Positions 53,578 through 62,059 of a stretch of DNA of 64,000 nt are shown here, piece after piece. This stretch comes from CBDFNC01 sp965249895. Lineage in GTDB: Bacteria > Pseudomonadota > Gammaproteobacteria > Enterobacterales > CBDFNC01. The notes under the pieces were generated by a model. The model saw only the letters and a program-made list of their open reading frames with translations. It was not told the origin of the DNA and made no database searches. The DNA lies in the NCBI GenBank assembly GCA_965249895.1, contig CBDFNC010000002.1:534785-598784 (forward strand). Direction: 5' to 3'. Both the position numbers and the translations under genes were made by a program. Within the stretch, counting starts at the first letter, position 1; each line of letters starts with the position of its first letter.

Positions 53578-55344
53578 TTATTCAAAAATCTCAACTAGCG
53601 CTTCATTTTTAATAAATTCAGATTCCACAAATAAATCAGGGTTACTCTTGATTATTTTTTGAATTTTAGACTTTAATTCTCCGGTCACTTTTTTACCGTA
53701 CCTATAACGCTCTACATCATTTTCATACTTTTCACCAAGCTTTCTAATCTGTTTGGCGTAAGCTAATTGTTCAGGTTTATTCGTCTTTAGATCTTGATCA
53801 ATTAAACGGTCTATAGAAGCATCTTTAACTTTATTAGTGGCGCTCTCAATAAGTTCTTCTGCTTTTTCAACTGAAATAGCGGGATAAATCGCGTTAATGT
53901 GATTAGGACAAATATATTCACCTTCTAAGTCAACACCTTTAGTGACGTAGAAAATGAAATTGTTTTTTTCTATTTTTTTTCTTATCAAGTCTATTTTTTT
54001 ATCATCATGGTAATCACGATCTCTATGAATAATCACTGTGATATCAGGTCTTTTACTTTTTAGATACTTTCCCAAAACTACAGCTGCATTTATTTGATCC
54101 GATCCAAAATACGAATAAAATTCAGTTATATTTGTATCGCAGCCTTGCGCTTCAAAGTACCTAATTACATGTTCATGATTTTCATCTTCAGTTAGAACAA
54201 CATATTCTATGGTATCCTCAAGCTCTTCAATTCTACCTTTTAAATTTTCTATTTCATTTTGATGTGCATAAATCTTAGTTAAGTAAGGTGTGATTATTGG
54301 TAATAACCCCATGCTTTCATGTAATTCATCTGTGTCATCATGTGAAACCTTAGTAACTTGAGTACAGCTATCTTCATCTTGTGAAATATAGAACGTATTT
54401 ACACCATCGCCCTCTGCTTTATCTAATGCGTAAAATGCAGGAGAGTGAGTAGTAACAAAAATCTGGATATCTTTTGAATATTCTTTAAATGATTTTGCTA
54501 GTTCAAATGCGTACCTTAATTCTAAATTGTTTTCAGGTTCTTCAAAGCCCCATATAGTATCTGGCTTAACGTAACCAGCCCTTGATATGTTTCTTTCTTG
54601 TTCTGACATATATTTCAAGATAACAGGTATATGCCTCATTTTTATACCGTCACCTCGTTGTTTTAGGTGATAGGTATTAGCTCCTAAACGTACTCCAAAA
54701 TCTAAATTTGAAAATAGTTGTTTAAAATCAGATGGGACTTGAATTGTATTAGAAATACCAATTTGCTCAGATAGATCTTTAGTTATATTTTTAGTTACTT
54801 GCTGAATTCCACGAATAAACTCTTGGCCTTGCGTTGCTAAAGTCTCAGCGTGAGCCTCATTTAAAACGTCATGCAGCTCACCCATCAATGCAGAAAAATA
54901 ACTTTGTCCTTTAATTGCAGGTATATATCTATATCGAATTTTATCAAGCCATTGTGAAACTCCATCTCGAGTTGGAACTTCTTCACCGCTACTAATGTAT
55001 TTTCTTTCTTCGATTACGGAACCATCTTGCCTCCAACGTTTAGTCCATCGGAGGGGTTTTGCATGCTTAAAACGTCGCTTTGGAGGATCAATTACCAAAT
55101 CAATTCTTATCTCGTGTCGCGTACCTTTACCTGTATTAGAGTGATAGCAATAATCTTCAGAAAACCTAAAGCGGGTATCCATATCGGTTTCGTTATTGAA
55201 AAACAAATTCAAAGCTCTTAACAAATTAGATTTCCCTTGGTCATTTTGACCAACAAAAATATTAAGTTCTGCAAAGTCTAGTTTTTTAGTTACCGACTTT
55301 AGCGAACGAAACTTTCTAATTTGAACCGATTTAATTATTTCCAT
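53578..55344 (-). CDS. OLD-family ATP-dependent endonuclease (first integron cassette)
   Basis: A 588-residue protein. Residues 1 to about 350 are an ABC/SMC-type ATPase: Walker A GQNDQGKSNLL, Walker B WGFEEPENNLEL, and FVTTHSPAFYAL with the H-loop/switch. Residues about 375-500 are a TOPRIM nuclease: VVLTEDENHEHVIRYF with the catalytic Glu, then IIHRDRDYHDD with the DxD acids. This is the overcoming-lysogenization-defect (OLD) family, which includes anti-phage nucleases such as P2 Old and GajA. No partner gene (UvrD-like GajB) is present, so it is a class 1-like solitary form. As the cassette next to attI it should be expressed from the integron promoter. Confidence 0.92.
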   Translation of the reverse strand: MEIIKSVQIRKFRSLKSVTKKLDFAELNIFVGQNDQGKSNLLRALNLFFNNETDMDTRFRFSEDYCYHSNTGKGTRHEIRIDLVIDPPKRRFKHAKPLRWTKRWRQDGSVIEERKYISSGEEVPTRDGVSQWLDKIRYRYIPAIKGQSYFSALMGELHDVLNEAHAETLATQGQEFIRGIQQVTKNITKDLSEQIGISNTIQVPSDFKQLFSNLDFGVRLGANTYHLKQRGDGIKMRHIPVILKYMSEQERNISRAGYVKPDTIWGFEEPENNLELRYAFELAKSFKEYSKDIQIFVTTHSPAFYALDKAEGDGVNTFYISQDEDSCTQVTKVSHDDTDELHESMGLLPIITPYLTKIYAHQNEIENLKGRIEELEDTIEYVVLTEDENHEHVIRYFEAQGCDTNITEFYSYFGSDQINAAVVLGKYLKSKRPDITVIIHRDRDYHDDKKIDLIRKKIEKNNFIFYVTKGVDLEGEYICPNHINAIYPAISVEKAEELIESATNKVKDASIDRLIDQDLKTNKPEQLAYAKQIRKLGEKYENDVERYRYGKKVTGELKSKIQKIIKSNPDLFVESEFIKNEALVEIFE

Positions 55345-55671
55345 TTAGGATAAAACTCCATACTTTCATGTGCAATGTAACATTTGTATAGTAAGCACGC
55401 TCACTTTGCTCATTGGGCCAGTAAAAGCGCGCACAGTTAATCCATTGTATTAAAAACAAAAATTCCATTAGCTTCAATACACCTTGCGCGTAAATGCGCA
55501 TGCGCAGTTTCCAAACCTATTATCTCAATCTTTGTTTTCTAAGTATCTGACAATACATAATATTTTATTACCCAACAAGACTAATCGCGCACAAGTCGGG
55601 CAAATGAGCACTGGAAAACTGGCTGAAATAAATAATACTGTATATATGTACAGCACCAAGAAATTAACCCA
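55345..55671. promoter_or_regulatory. Divergent promoter region and expected attI of the integron
   Basis: Lies between the first cassette (minus) and intI (plus), where attI and the cassette and integrase promoters must be. The exact attI crossover could not be pinned. TACATTGCAC on the minus strand at 55379-55370 equals the bases at the other end of the OLD cassette (53567-53576). Confidence 0.65.
55636..55655 (+). promoter_or_regulatory. LexA (SOS) box in front of the integrase gene
   Basis: TACTGTATATATGTACAGCA keeps CTGT-N8-ACAG and differs from the E. coli consensus TACTGTATATATATACAGTA at two positions. It ends 16 bases before the intI ATG. SOS control of integron integrases by LexA is known in Vibrio and in mobile integrons. 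Confidence 0.9.
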
Positions 55672-56632
55672 ATGACAAATCAAAGTCCATTTCTCAAACG
55701 GTTGCAAGAGGAAATGCGAATGCGCGGCTATAGCATTAAAACTGAAAAGGCATATCTGTATTGGATAAAAGCATTTATCAACTTTCACCACAAACGCCAT
55801 CCGAACACCATGGGAACCGAGGAAGTGGCCTCATTTCTTACCTTTCTGGCTAACAAACGCAATGTTGCCATTAATACCCAAAAAGTAGCACTCAATGCGT
55901 TGGCGTATTTATACCAAAGACATTTACACCAAGAATTAGGAGATTTAGGCTTCCGCTATGCAAGTAAGCAACGTCACTTACCGAGTGTATTATCCGCAAC
56001 TGAAATCGGTATGGTGCTTAAACAGCTTTCTGGTCGAAATAAGTTAATCATTGAATTGTTGTACGGCAGTGGCTTGAGAATTTCAGAGTGTTTAAGGCTG
56101 CGCATTCAAGACATAGATACAGAGCGTTGCGCGCTCACTGTCCGAGATGGTAAGGGGCATAAAGATAGGCAGACTATCCTCAGCCAAAAGTGCGCGGCCA
56201 AACTGCCTGATTATGTTGACACCGCACGTACTATTCAAGCTAAAGATAATGCCGCTGGCATAGGGTCCTTCGCTACCCTATGCATTAGAGCGGAAGTATC
56301 CAAATGCGTTTAGGCAGGTTGGCTGGATGTACATTTTTCCATCTTTTTCTACCTGTGATAACCCCTATTCCGGCACCTATTGCAGGCATCACTTACACCA
56401 GAGTGTTGTTCGTAAAGCTTTGGGAGCCGCGGTGCGAGGTACGACTATCACCAAGCGAGTAACTTGCCATACATTTAGGCATAGTTTTGCGACCCATTTA
56501 CTGCAAGCAGGCAGAGATATAAGAAGTGTTCAAGAGTTGCTCGGCCATAATGATGTTAAAACGACACAAATATATACTCATGTGCTTGGACAGCACTACG
56601 CAGGCACTGTCAGTCCATTAGATTGCATATAA
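55672..56632 (+). pseudogene. intI: Integron integrase IntI with one frameshift
   Basis: Site-specific tyrosine recombinase that recombines attI and attC. Without the shift it would be about 320 residues, the usual length. N-terminal FLKRLQEEMRMRGYSIKTEK, catalytic SGLRISECLRL (Arg I), HTFRHSFATHLLQAG, LLGHNDVKTTQIYTHV with the nucleophile Tyr. The IntI-specific patch reads PYALERKYPNAFRQVGW in the +2 frame. The break is at the GGG run 56263-56265: one G fewer would join GIG-PSLPY in frame. Either a recent mutation or a sequencing error; everything else is intact. It is divergent from the cassettes, as expected. Confidence 0.92.
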
Positions 56633-57000
56633 ACTAACAGTTAACTCGCCATCTCGCGGCTAGGCTAACGTCCTAACAGTGGATTAATATCACCACGCTT
56701 AAACCAAATGTTGAGGTATTAACTACAGTGTCTATTTCTCATCAATCAAGTAGTCGGCCTTAGTGTATTTACACAACTCAAGAATAAGCCTGAAATTGGT
56801 CTGTCACCACTCGCGATACGCCGGGCTAACCGAAATCCGGCCAGGCATATTTTATGACTGGCTCGCTTAGGGACGAAGCGTGCATGCTTGTAAATGATAC
56901 TTTATTACTCTCCCATACCGGTTTATTGGTGTTTCACAAACGTGTTGGCGACGGTGAATGATGAATATGGATCAGAAAAAGTTCATCAGACAGAGTAACT
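56633..57000. other. Spacer with a dispersed repeat member
   Basis: Marks the right edge of the integron. Contains repeat member 4 at 56787-56912, which shares TCACCACTCGCGATACG with 24733-24852. No gene. Confidence 0.5.
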
Positions 57001-57303
57001 TCAGAAATCTACTACTAATACATTTTCCTTGCAGTCTGTCAGCACCTCGGCAATTAACCCTTTTACTAACTCGTGCTCCGGGTGGGTTAGGTAGTCATCA
57101 CGGGCCTTTACATCAGTAAACAGCATATGGAAAGCATGTGTATAGCCGTGAGCTATGCCCTCTGGGCTATTGTTGGCGCCGCCGCTGTAAGTCTTTAGCC
57201 CTGAGATTTTGTCTACCAATGCGGCAAGGGCGTCAAACATTTCTTGCAGCTGTTGTTCAGTTACGTTGTGGCGGCATTTTAGTAATACCATATGGCTAAT
57301 CAT
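57001..57303 (-). CDS. Dabb (stress-responsive A/B barrel) protein
   Basis: A 100-residue dimeric alpha/beta-barrel protein: MISHMVLLKCRHNVTEQQLQ opening, YTHAFHMLFTDVKARDDYL and HPEHELVKGLI near the end, all typical of the Dabb family (some members are cyclases or lyases in polyketide or aromatic pathways). Follows the amidohydrolase gene directly, likely in one operon. Substrate unknown. Confidence 0.87.
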   Translation of the reverse strand: MISHMVLLKCRHNVTEQQLQEMFDALAALVDKISGLKTYSGGANNSPEGIAHGYTHAFHMLFTDVKARDDYLTHPEHELVKGLIAEVLTDCKENVLVVDF

Positions 57304-58182
57304 CTATTTATCTCCGCTATTGGCCGAATGCTCAAAGCCAAACAATTTACATGGGGTAGTGACCAGGATTTTCTCCAGGGTTTGGTTATCCGCACCCCAG
57401 AATTCAAGGTTAGTCAGAGAGCTGTGAGGGTTTGGCCAGTCCGTCTGGTTATTTAGGCCAAGATGTGGCCAGTTGCTGCCCCAAATTAACGTATGGGGAT
57501 ATTCTCGGATCAAAAACTGGGCTAAAGATCCTGCTTGGCCTAAATAAGGCATCTTATTATCACTTGATTCGTAGGCGGCGGACAGCTTGATATAACAGCG
57601 CCCCGAGTCCAGTAACTTACACAGTAGCCTGAAGCTGTTATCGCTTGTGCTGACACTGGGTTGAAACTTACCAAGGTGATCAATCACCAAGGTACCCTTA
57701 AGGGCGTTGATTTTATGGTAGTTATGCGCCAGCTCCCGACCGTTAAACTGTAGTTGAGTCTGCCAGCCATAATCTTGGATCCGCTCATTGGTGGGGGCAA
57801 CACAAGACCAGGCCAACTCGCCACCTTCCATTAGGTAAAAATTGGCGCCGACCACACCTGCTTGCTTTAGCTCGAGATATTGCATATCGGATAAACTCGA
57901 ATCGACCACAGCTATTCCACGGGCCTTATTGCCCAGCTGCAACAAGCCATGCAGCAAGTTACGATTATCGAATCCATAAAATGGCGTTTGTGTCAGCACG
58001 TATCGTTCAATACCCAGGCTAGTTGCCATCGGCAGGTAATCGGTGCTGGTCCATTCATTGAACTGACCCTGATGTCCGGCAGAAAACGGAAATCTATGCT
58101 CCGGGCCAATAAGGTGCATATGGCAGTCAGTGACCCCCTCGAGCCACGGATACGGTTTTTCTTGCTGGTCAAGACTGAGCAT
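57304..58182 (-). CDS. Amidohydrolase-2-family hydrolase (lactonase/decarboxylase-like)
   Basis: A 292-residue TIM-barrel hydrolase: VTDCHMHLIGPEHRF gives the HxH metal pair, VVDSSLSD and LVIDHLGKFQP later strands with His, and LIWGSNWPH (residues about 236-244) the final catalytic Asp position occupied by Asn (S-N-W-P in place of the usual S-D-W-P). It resembles 2-pyrone-4,6-dicarboxylate lactonase and related enzymes. The Asn for Asp swap may alter catalysis. Divergent from the dehydrogenase operon across a spacer with GGAACGTTCC sites. Confidence 0.82.
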   Translation of the reverse strand: MLSLDQQEKPYPWLEGVTDCHMHLIGPEHRFPFSAGHQGQFNEWTSTDYLPMATSLGIERYVLTQTPFYGFDNRNLLHGLLQLGNKARGIAVVDSSLSDMQYLELKQAGVVGANFYLMEGGELAWSCVAPTNERIQDYGWQTQLQFNGRELAHNYHKINALKGTLVIDHLGKFQPSVSTSDNSFRLLCKLLDSGRCYIKLSAAYESSDNKMPYLGQAGSLAQFLIREYPHTLIWGSNWPHLGLNNQTDWPNPHSSLTNLEFWGADNQTLEKILVTTPCKLFGFEHSANSGDK

Positions 58183-58233
58183 ATAGCCTCCTCAATTAGT
58201 TTTTACGAACAACAGATAAAAACCGATTATAAG

Positions 58234-58247
58234 TTGGAACGTTATAA
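58234..58247. promoter_or_regulatory. Half-conserved operator near the amidohydrolase start
   Basis: TTGGAACGTTATAA; left half matches the palindromes at 58457-58484. About 50 bases upstream of the amidohydrolase start. Confidence 0.5.
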
Positions 58248-58456
58248 TTTCAACTCCGGTTAACATTATTTTTCGGCTTCCCTCACTTTTCACTCCATTC
58301 TCTAAGCCTCACGTTTAACAAGTCAGATGAAGCGATGGGTATAGTAATCATGTAGGTATAGGGGGAATTTGTATTGCTGATAGATTTGCGAGTAATGTGC
58401 TGCAGATCACGTGTGGTAAAAAACATCTTGACTAATTGTTACTGATTTGTAAAAAA

Positions 58457-58484
58457 TGGAACGTTCCAAATTAGAACGTTCCAA
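58457..58484. promoter_or_regulatory. Tandem palindromic operator (GGAACGTTCC)
   Basis: Two palindromes: TGGAACGTTCCA (58457-58468) and AGAACGTTCCAA (58473-58484), centres 16 bases apart. Fits binding sites of LacI- or GntR-type regulators. They lie 45-72 bases before the dehydrogenase start and so probably overlap its promoter. Confidence 0.7.
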
Positions 58485-58528
58485 TTTGTCTGCGGTGTTT
58501 GTTTCGTCGCTCAATGGAGAATAAGTTT

Positions 58529-59548
58529 ATGACAATCGGTTGGGGTTTTATTGGCGCAAGCACCATAGCTAAGCAATGGATGGTAGACGCAGTGCGCGCA
58601 CAATCCGGTCACGATGTCGTGGCAGTAATGAGCAGTAACCTTGAGCGTGGCTGGGCCTATGCTGATGGGCTTGGTATCGGCCAGGTCTATGACTCTCTCG
58701 AAGGGTTACTCGCCGACCCACAGATTGATGTGGTCTATATCTCCACCACAAACGAATTACATAAAGATCAGGTATTGGCAGCCGCAGCGGCCGGTAAACA
58801 TGTGCTCTGCGAAAAACCCTTAGCATTGGAACTGGCTGATGCGGTTGAGATGGTTGAAGCCTGTCGAGCTGCGGGGGTGGTTATGGGGACCAACCATCAC
58901 TTGCGAAACGCCGCTAGCCATCACGCAATTCGTGCTGAGATTGAATCAGGTGTTATCGGCGATGTGGTCGCTATGCGAATTTTTCATGCGGTGCACCTGC
59001 CCAGCAATCTACAGACCTGGAGAATAAATAAACCCGAGGCTGGCGGCGGGGTTATTTTGGATATCGTTGTGCACGATGCCGATACTGTCCGTTTTCTGTT
59101 AGCAGAAGATCCTATTGATGTAATGGCCTATGCCCAGAACGCTGGTATGGGCAGCGGTATTGAAGACGGCGCCATGACCATAATGCGTATGCCCAGTGGC
59201 GCGTTGGTCCAATCCCATGAATCCTTTGTCGTGCCCTTTGCCGGCACGGGCCTTGAAATCCATGGTACCAAAGGCAGCATTTTTGCCCGTGGAGTAATGA
59301 CGCAACAGCCCATAGGTGAAGTAGAAGTGGTTACCGAGCAGGGGCGTCGCACACTGAAGGTCGAGCATCATAATCTCTATGCCTATTCTCTTGGCCAATT
59401 TGGCAAGGCTATCAGTGATGGAGGGGAAGCTGCAGTGACAGGTGAAGACGGTGTTAAGTCATTGGCAATTGCCCTTGCCGTTGCTGAGTCCGCCGACTTA
59501 GGGCGATGTGTCGAGGTTTTTTATCCGGATATTAAGCAAAGTCAATAA
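58529..59548 (+). CDS. Gfo/Idh/MocA-family dehydrogenase
   Basis: About 339 residues, NAD(P)-dependent sugar or cyclitol-type dehydrogenase. Rossmann IGWGFIGASTIAK, then CEKPLAL with the EKP motif (Lys about residue 95), GTNHHLRNAASH, and GGGVILDIVVHDADTVRFLL with the conserved Asp and His. ATG 58529 has GGAG 9 nt upstream; ATG 58514 is an alternative. First gene of the plus-strand catabolic operon. Confidence 0.9.
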   Translation: MTIGWGFIGASTIAKQWMVDAVRAQSGHDVVAVMSSNLERGWAYADGLGIGQVYDSLEGLLADPQIDVVYISTTNELHKDQVLAAAAAGKHVLCEKPLALELADAVEMVEACRAAGVVMGTNHHLRNAASHHAIRAEIESGVIGDVVAMRIFHAVHLPSNLQTWRINKPEAGGGVILDIVVHDADTVRFLLAEDPIDVMAYAQNAGMGSGIEDGAMTIMRMPSGALVQSHESFVVPFAGTGLEIHGTKGSIFARGVMTQQPIGEVEVVTEQGRRTLKVEHHNLYAYSLGQFGKAISDGGEAAVTGEDGVKSLAIALAVAESADLGRCVEVFYPDIKQSQ

Positions 59549-59670
59549 CCGGTAATTCTTTGGCCGGTGACTGAGTGGTTGCTGGCCCGTCTATCAATTT
59601 TACCCAACAGGTTATTGCAGAAGGTATGAAGTTCAGTACCTCTGCGATACCGCTAAGCGAGAAGTTGAGT

Positions 59671-61278
59671 ATGTCTAAGGTTATCTCATTTGAGCAGGCA
59701 GCCACGCTAATCAACAATGGTGACATAGTTACCGTTTCATCTTCCAGCGGCCTGGGTTGTCCGGACCGTATGCTGCAAGCGATTGGTCAGCGTTTCGACA
59801 GGGAAGGTGCGCCAAAATCCATAACAACCCTGCATCCCATAGCTGCCGGAGATATGTACGGTATTAAGGGGGTTGATCATATTGCTAAAGAGGGTTTGCT
59901 GGGCAAGATTATAGCCGGCTCATATCCAAGTGGTCCATCCAGTATGCCTATGCCGGAGATATGGAAGCTGATCTCCGAGAACAGGATCCCAGCCTATAAC
60001 GTGCCAAGCGGGATCATGTTTGACATCCACCGGGAGGCAGCTGCGCGCCGCCCCGGAGTAATGACTAGCGTAGGTCTGGATACCTTTGTTGATCCCAAAC
60101 GCCAGGGCTGCGCCATGAACCAGCTTGCTGAAGCTGAGGCCATCGTTCGCAAACTGGAATTTGAGGGCGTCGAGTATCTGTTTTTCCCGGCTATCGTGCC
60201 AAATGTGGCTATCGTCCGTGCAACCTCGGCGGATGAAAATGGCAATCTTTCTTACGAGCAGGAGGGCGCCTATCTGGGCGGCTTGGAGCAAGCGCTGAGT
60301 GTTCGTAATAACGGTGGTGTAGTTATTGCTCAGGTTAAACGTGTGGTTCGCAATGGCAGTCAGCGACCCTATCAGGTGCATATCCCCAATAATTTGGTGG
60401 ACTTTGTGGTGGTGGACTCAGAGCAGATGCAGACCACTCAAACCCCTTATGATCCGGCTATTTCCGGGGTGATCAGACGCCCTGACAGCAGTTTTGCAAC
60501 ACCGGCATTTTCACCGGAAAAAATCATTGCCCGGCGGGTGTCTCAGGAACTGAAGGCAGGCCAGGCGGTGAACCTGGGTTTTGGTATCTCAGCCAATGTG
60601 CCGAGAATTCTTTTGGAAGAAGGGCATGGCAATAAAGTGACCTGGGTTGTAGAGCAGGGGGCTGTAGGTGGGGTGCCCCTGTTGGGATTTGAATTCGGCT
60701 GCGCTGCCAATGCCGACTGTATTATGCCCAGTCCACAGCAGTTTACCTATTTCCAGGGAGCAGGCTTCGATCAGAGTTTACTGTCATTTATGGAAATTGA
60801 TGAGGCCGGTAACGTCAACGTTTCCAAGCTGGGCAGTAAGCCATACCTCACAGCGGGATGTGGCGGTTTTGTGGATATAACCGCACATGCCAGGAAGATA
60901 GTGTTTAGCGGTTTTTTCACTGCCGGCGCCAAATACAAGTTAGAGAACGCAAGTATCCAGGTGACTCAGGAGGGCAGGTTCCAGAAATTGGTGAAGCATG
61001 TGGAGCATGTGACCTTCTCCGGCGCTAAGGGGCTTGAGCGAAATCAGCAGGTGCTGTATGTGACCGAACGTTGTGTTATGCAGCTGACCCCAGCAGGCCT
61101 TGAAGTCATCGAAGTCGCGCCGGGTATCGACCTTGAGCGTGATGTGCTGGCTCAGGCTGATTTTAAATTGCGGGTGTCTTCGCGAATAAAAGTGATGGAT
61201 CGACAGCTATTTATTGATGAACCCTTCGGCCTGTCCCTTGACCCCGTCGCAGAGACAGGCTTTGGAGTACAGCAATGA
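59671..61278 (+). CDS. Acyl-CoA:carboxylate CoA-transferase (YdiF/propionate CoA-transferase type)
   Basis: About 535 residues, fused alpha and beta parts of family I CoA-transferase. N-terminal FEQAATLINNGDIVTVSSSSG, later NLGFGISANVPRIL, and WVVEQGAVGGVPLLG with the catalytic Glu (V-E-Q-G). Activates a carboxylate by moving CoA from an acyl-CoA. The start is taken at ATG 59671; ATG 59626 is possible. Overlaps the hydratase start in ATGA. Confidence 0.9.
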   Translation: MSKVISFEQAATLINNGDIVTVSSSSGLGCPDRMLQAIGQRFDREGAPKSITTLHPIAAGDMYGIKGVDHIAKEGLLGKIIAGSYPSGPSSMPMPEIWKLISENRIPAYNVPSGIMFDIHREAAARRPGVMTSVGLDTFVDPKRQGCAMNQLAEAEAIVRKLEFEGVEYLFFPAIVPNVAIVRATSADENGNLSYEQEGAYLGGLEQALSVRNNGGVVIAQVKRVVRNGSQRPYQVHIPNNLVDFVVVDSEQMQTTQTPYDPAISGVIRRPDSSFATPAFSPEKIIARRVSQELKAGQAVNLGFGISANVPRILLEEGHGNKVTWVVEQGAVGGVPLLGFEFGCAANADCIMPSPQQFTYFQGAGFDQSLLSFMEIDEAGNVNVSKLGSKPYLTAGCGGFVDITAHARKIVFSGFFTAGAKYKLENASIQVTQEGRFQKLVKHVEHVTFSGAKGLERNQQVLYVTERCVMQLTPAGLEVIEVAPGIDLERDVLAQADFKLRVSSRIKVMDRQLFIDEPFGLSLDPVAETGFGVQQ

Positions 61279-62054
61279 GTAATAGCCAGGTAACACTCAC
61301 CCGTAAAGGTGCAGTAACAGAAATATATATTAACCGCCCGGACAAGCTAAATGCGCTGACGGTTGAGATCCTGGAGTCACTCTACTCGATAATTATGGAA
61401 CTGGATGAGGACAGGGAGACTCAGGTTGTGCTGTTGCATACAGCCGGCGAAAGAGCCTTTTGTGTTGGCACCGATATTAATGCCTGGGCCGAGTATCAAG
61501 CCCTGGATATGTGGCGAACCTGGGTCAAGCGTGGACACCGGGTATTTGACGCCTTGGCTGGCCTGCGTCAGCCGGTGATAGCTGTGGTACAGGGGCCTGC
61601 CCTGGGGGGCGGTTTCGAATTGGCCATGGCGGCAGATCTGCGCATTGCGGATGAACGGGCCAAATTTGGTTTGCCGGAAACAGGTATCGGAACCTGCCCG
61701 GGTTGGTCTGGCTCCCACCGTTTAAACAAGCTGATCAACCCGAGTGTGATCAAAGAGCTGGTATTTACCGGCCGCACTCTGAGTAGCCAGCGGGCATTCA
61801 GTCTTGGTTTAGTGAATGAAGTGACCGAGCGCGGAGCAGCGCTGGAAAAGGCACGCCTAATGGCGCAGGAGATAGCCACTAGGGCGCCAATATCCGTGCA
61901 GCTGTCAAAGCAGATGATTGATGCCGGCAGCGGCGAAAATAGCGCAATGATTATTGAGTCCATGGGCAGCGCCTTGTCGGCAATGACCAATGACGCCAGG
62001 GAAGGGGTAAATGCCTTCTTCGAAAAGCGTCCAGCAAATTTCAAAGGAGAGTAA
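61275..62054 (+). CDS. Enoyl-CoA hydratase/isomerase family protein
   Basis: A 259-residue crotonase-fold protein. Oxyanion-hole strands RPDKLNALT and GPALGGGFELAMAADLRIA, and the catalytic-Glu loop FGLPETGIGTCPG. Acts on a CoA thioester supplied by the preceding transferase, for example hydration or C-C cleavage. Overlaps the transferase stop by 4 bases. Confidence 0.93.
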   Translation: MSNSQVTLTRKGAVTEIYINRPDKLNALTVEILESLYSIIMELDEDRETQVVLLHTAGERAFCVGTDINAWAEYQALDMWRTWVKRGHRVFDALAGLRQPVIAVVQGPALGGGFELAMAADLRIADERAKFGLPETGIGTCPGWSGSHRLNKLINPSVIKELVFTGRTLSSQRAFSLGLVNEVTERGAALEKARLMAQEIATRAPISVQLSKQMIDAGSGENSAMIIESMGSALSAMTNDAREGVNAFFEKRPANFKGE

Positions 62055-62059
62055 ACAAG

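Noticed and set aside
51611..55344. RT gene next to an OLD nuclease, which could suggest a retron (Eco8-like retrons pair an RT with OLD)
   Set aside because: The RT has the full maturase domain X and is surrounded by group II intron structure with defined ends; it lies on the opposite strand from the nuclease, and no msr-msd was seen.
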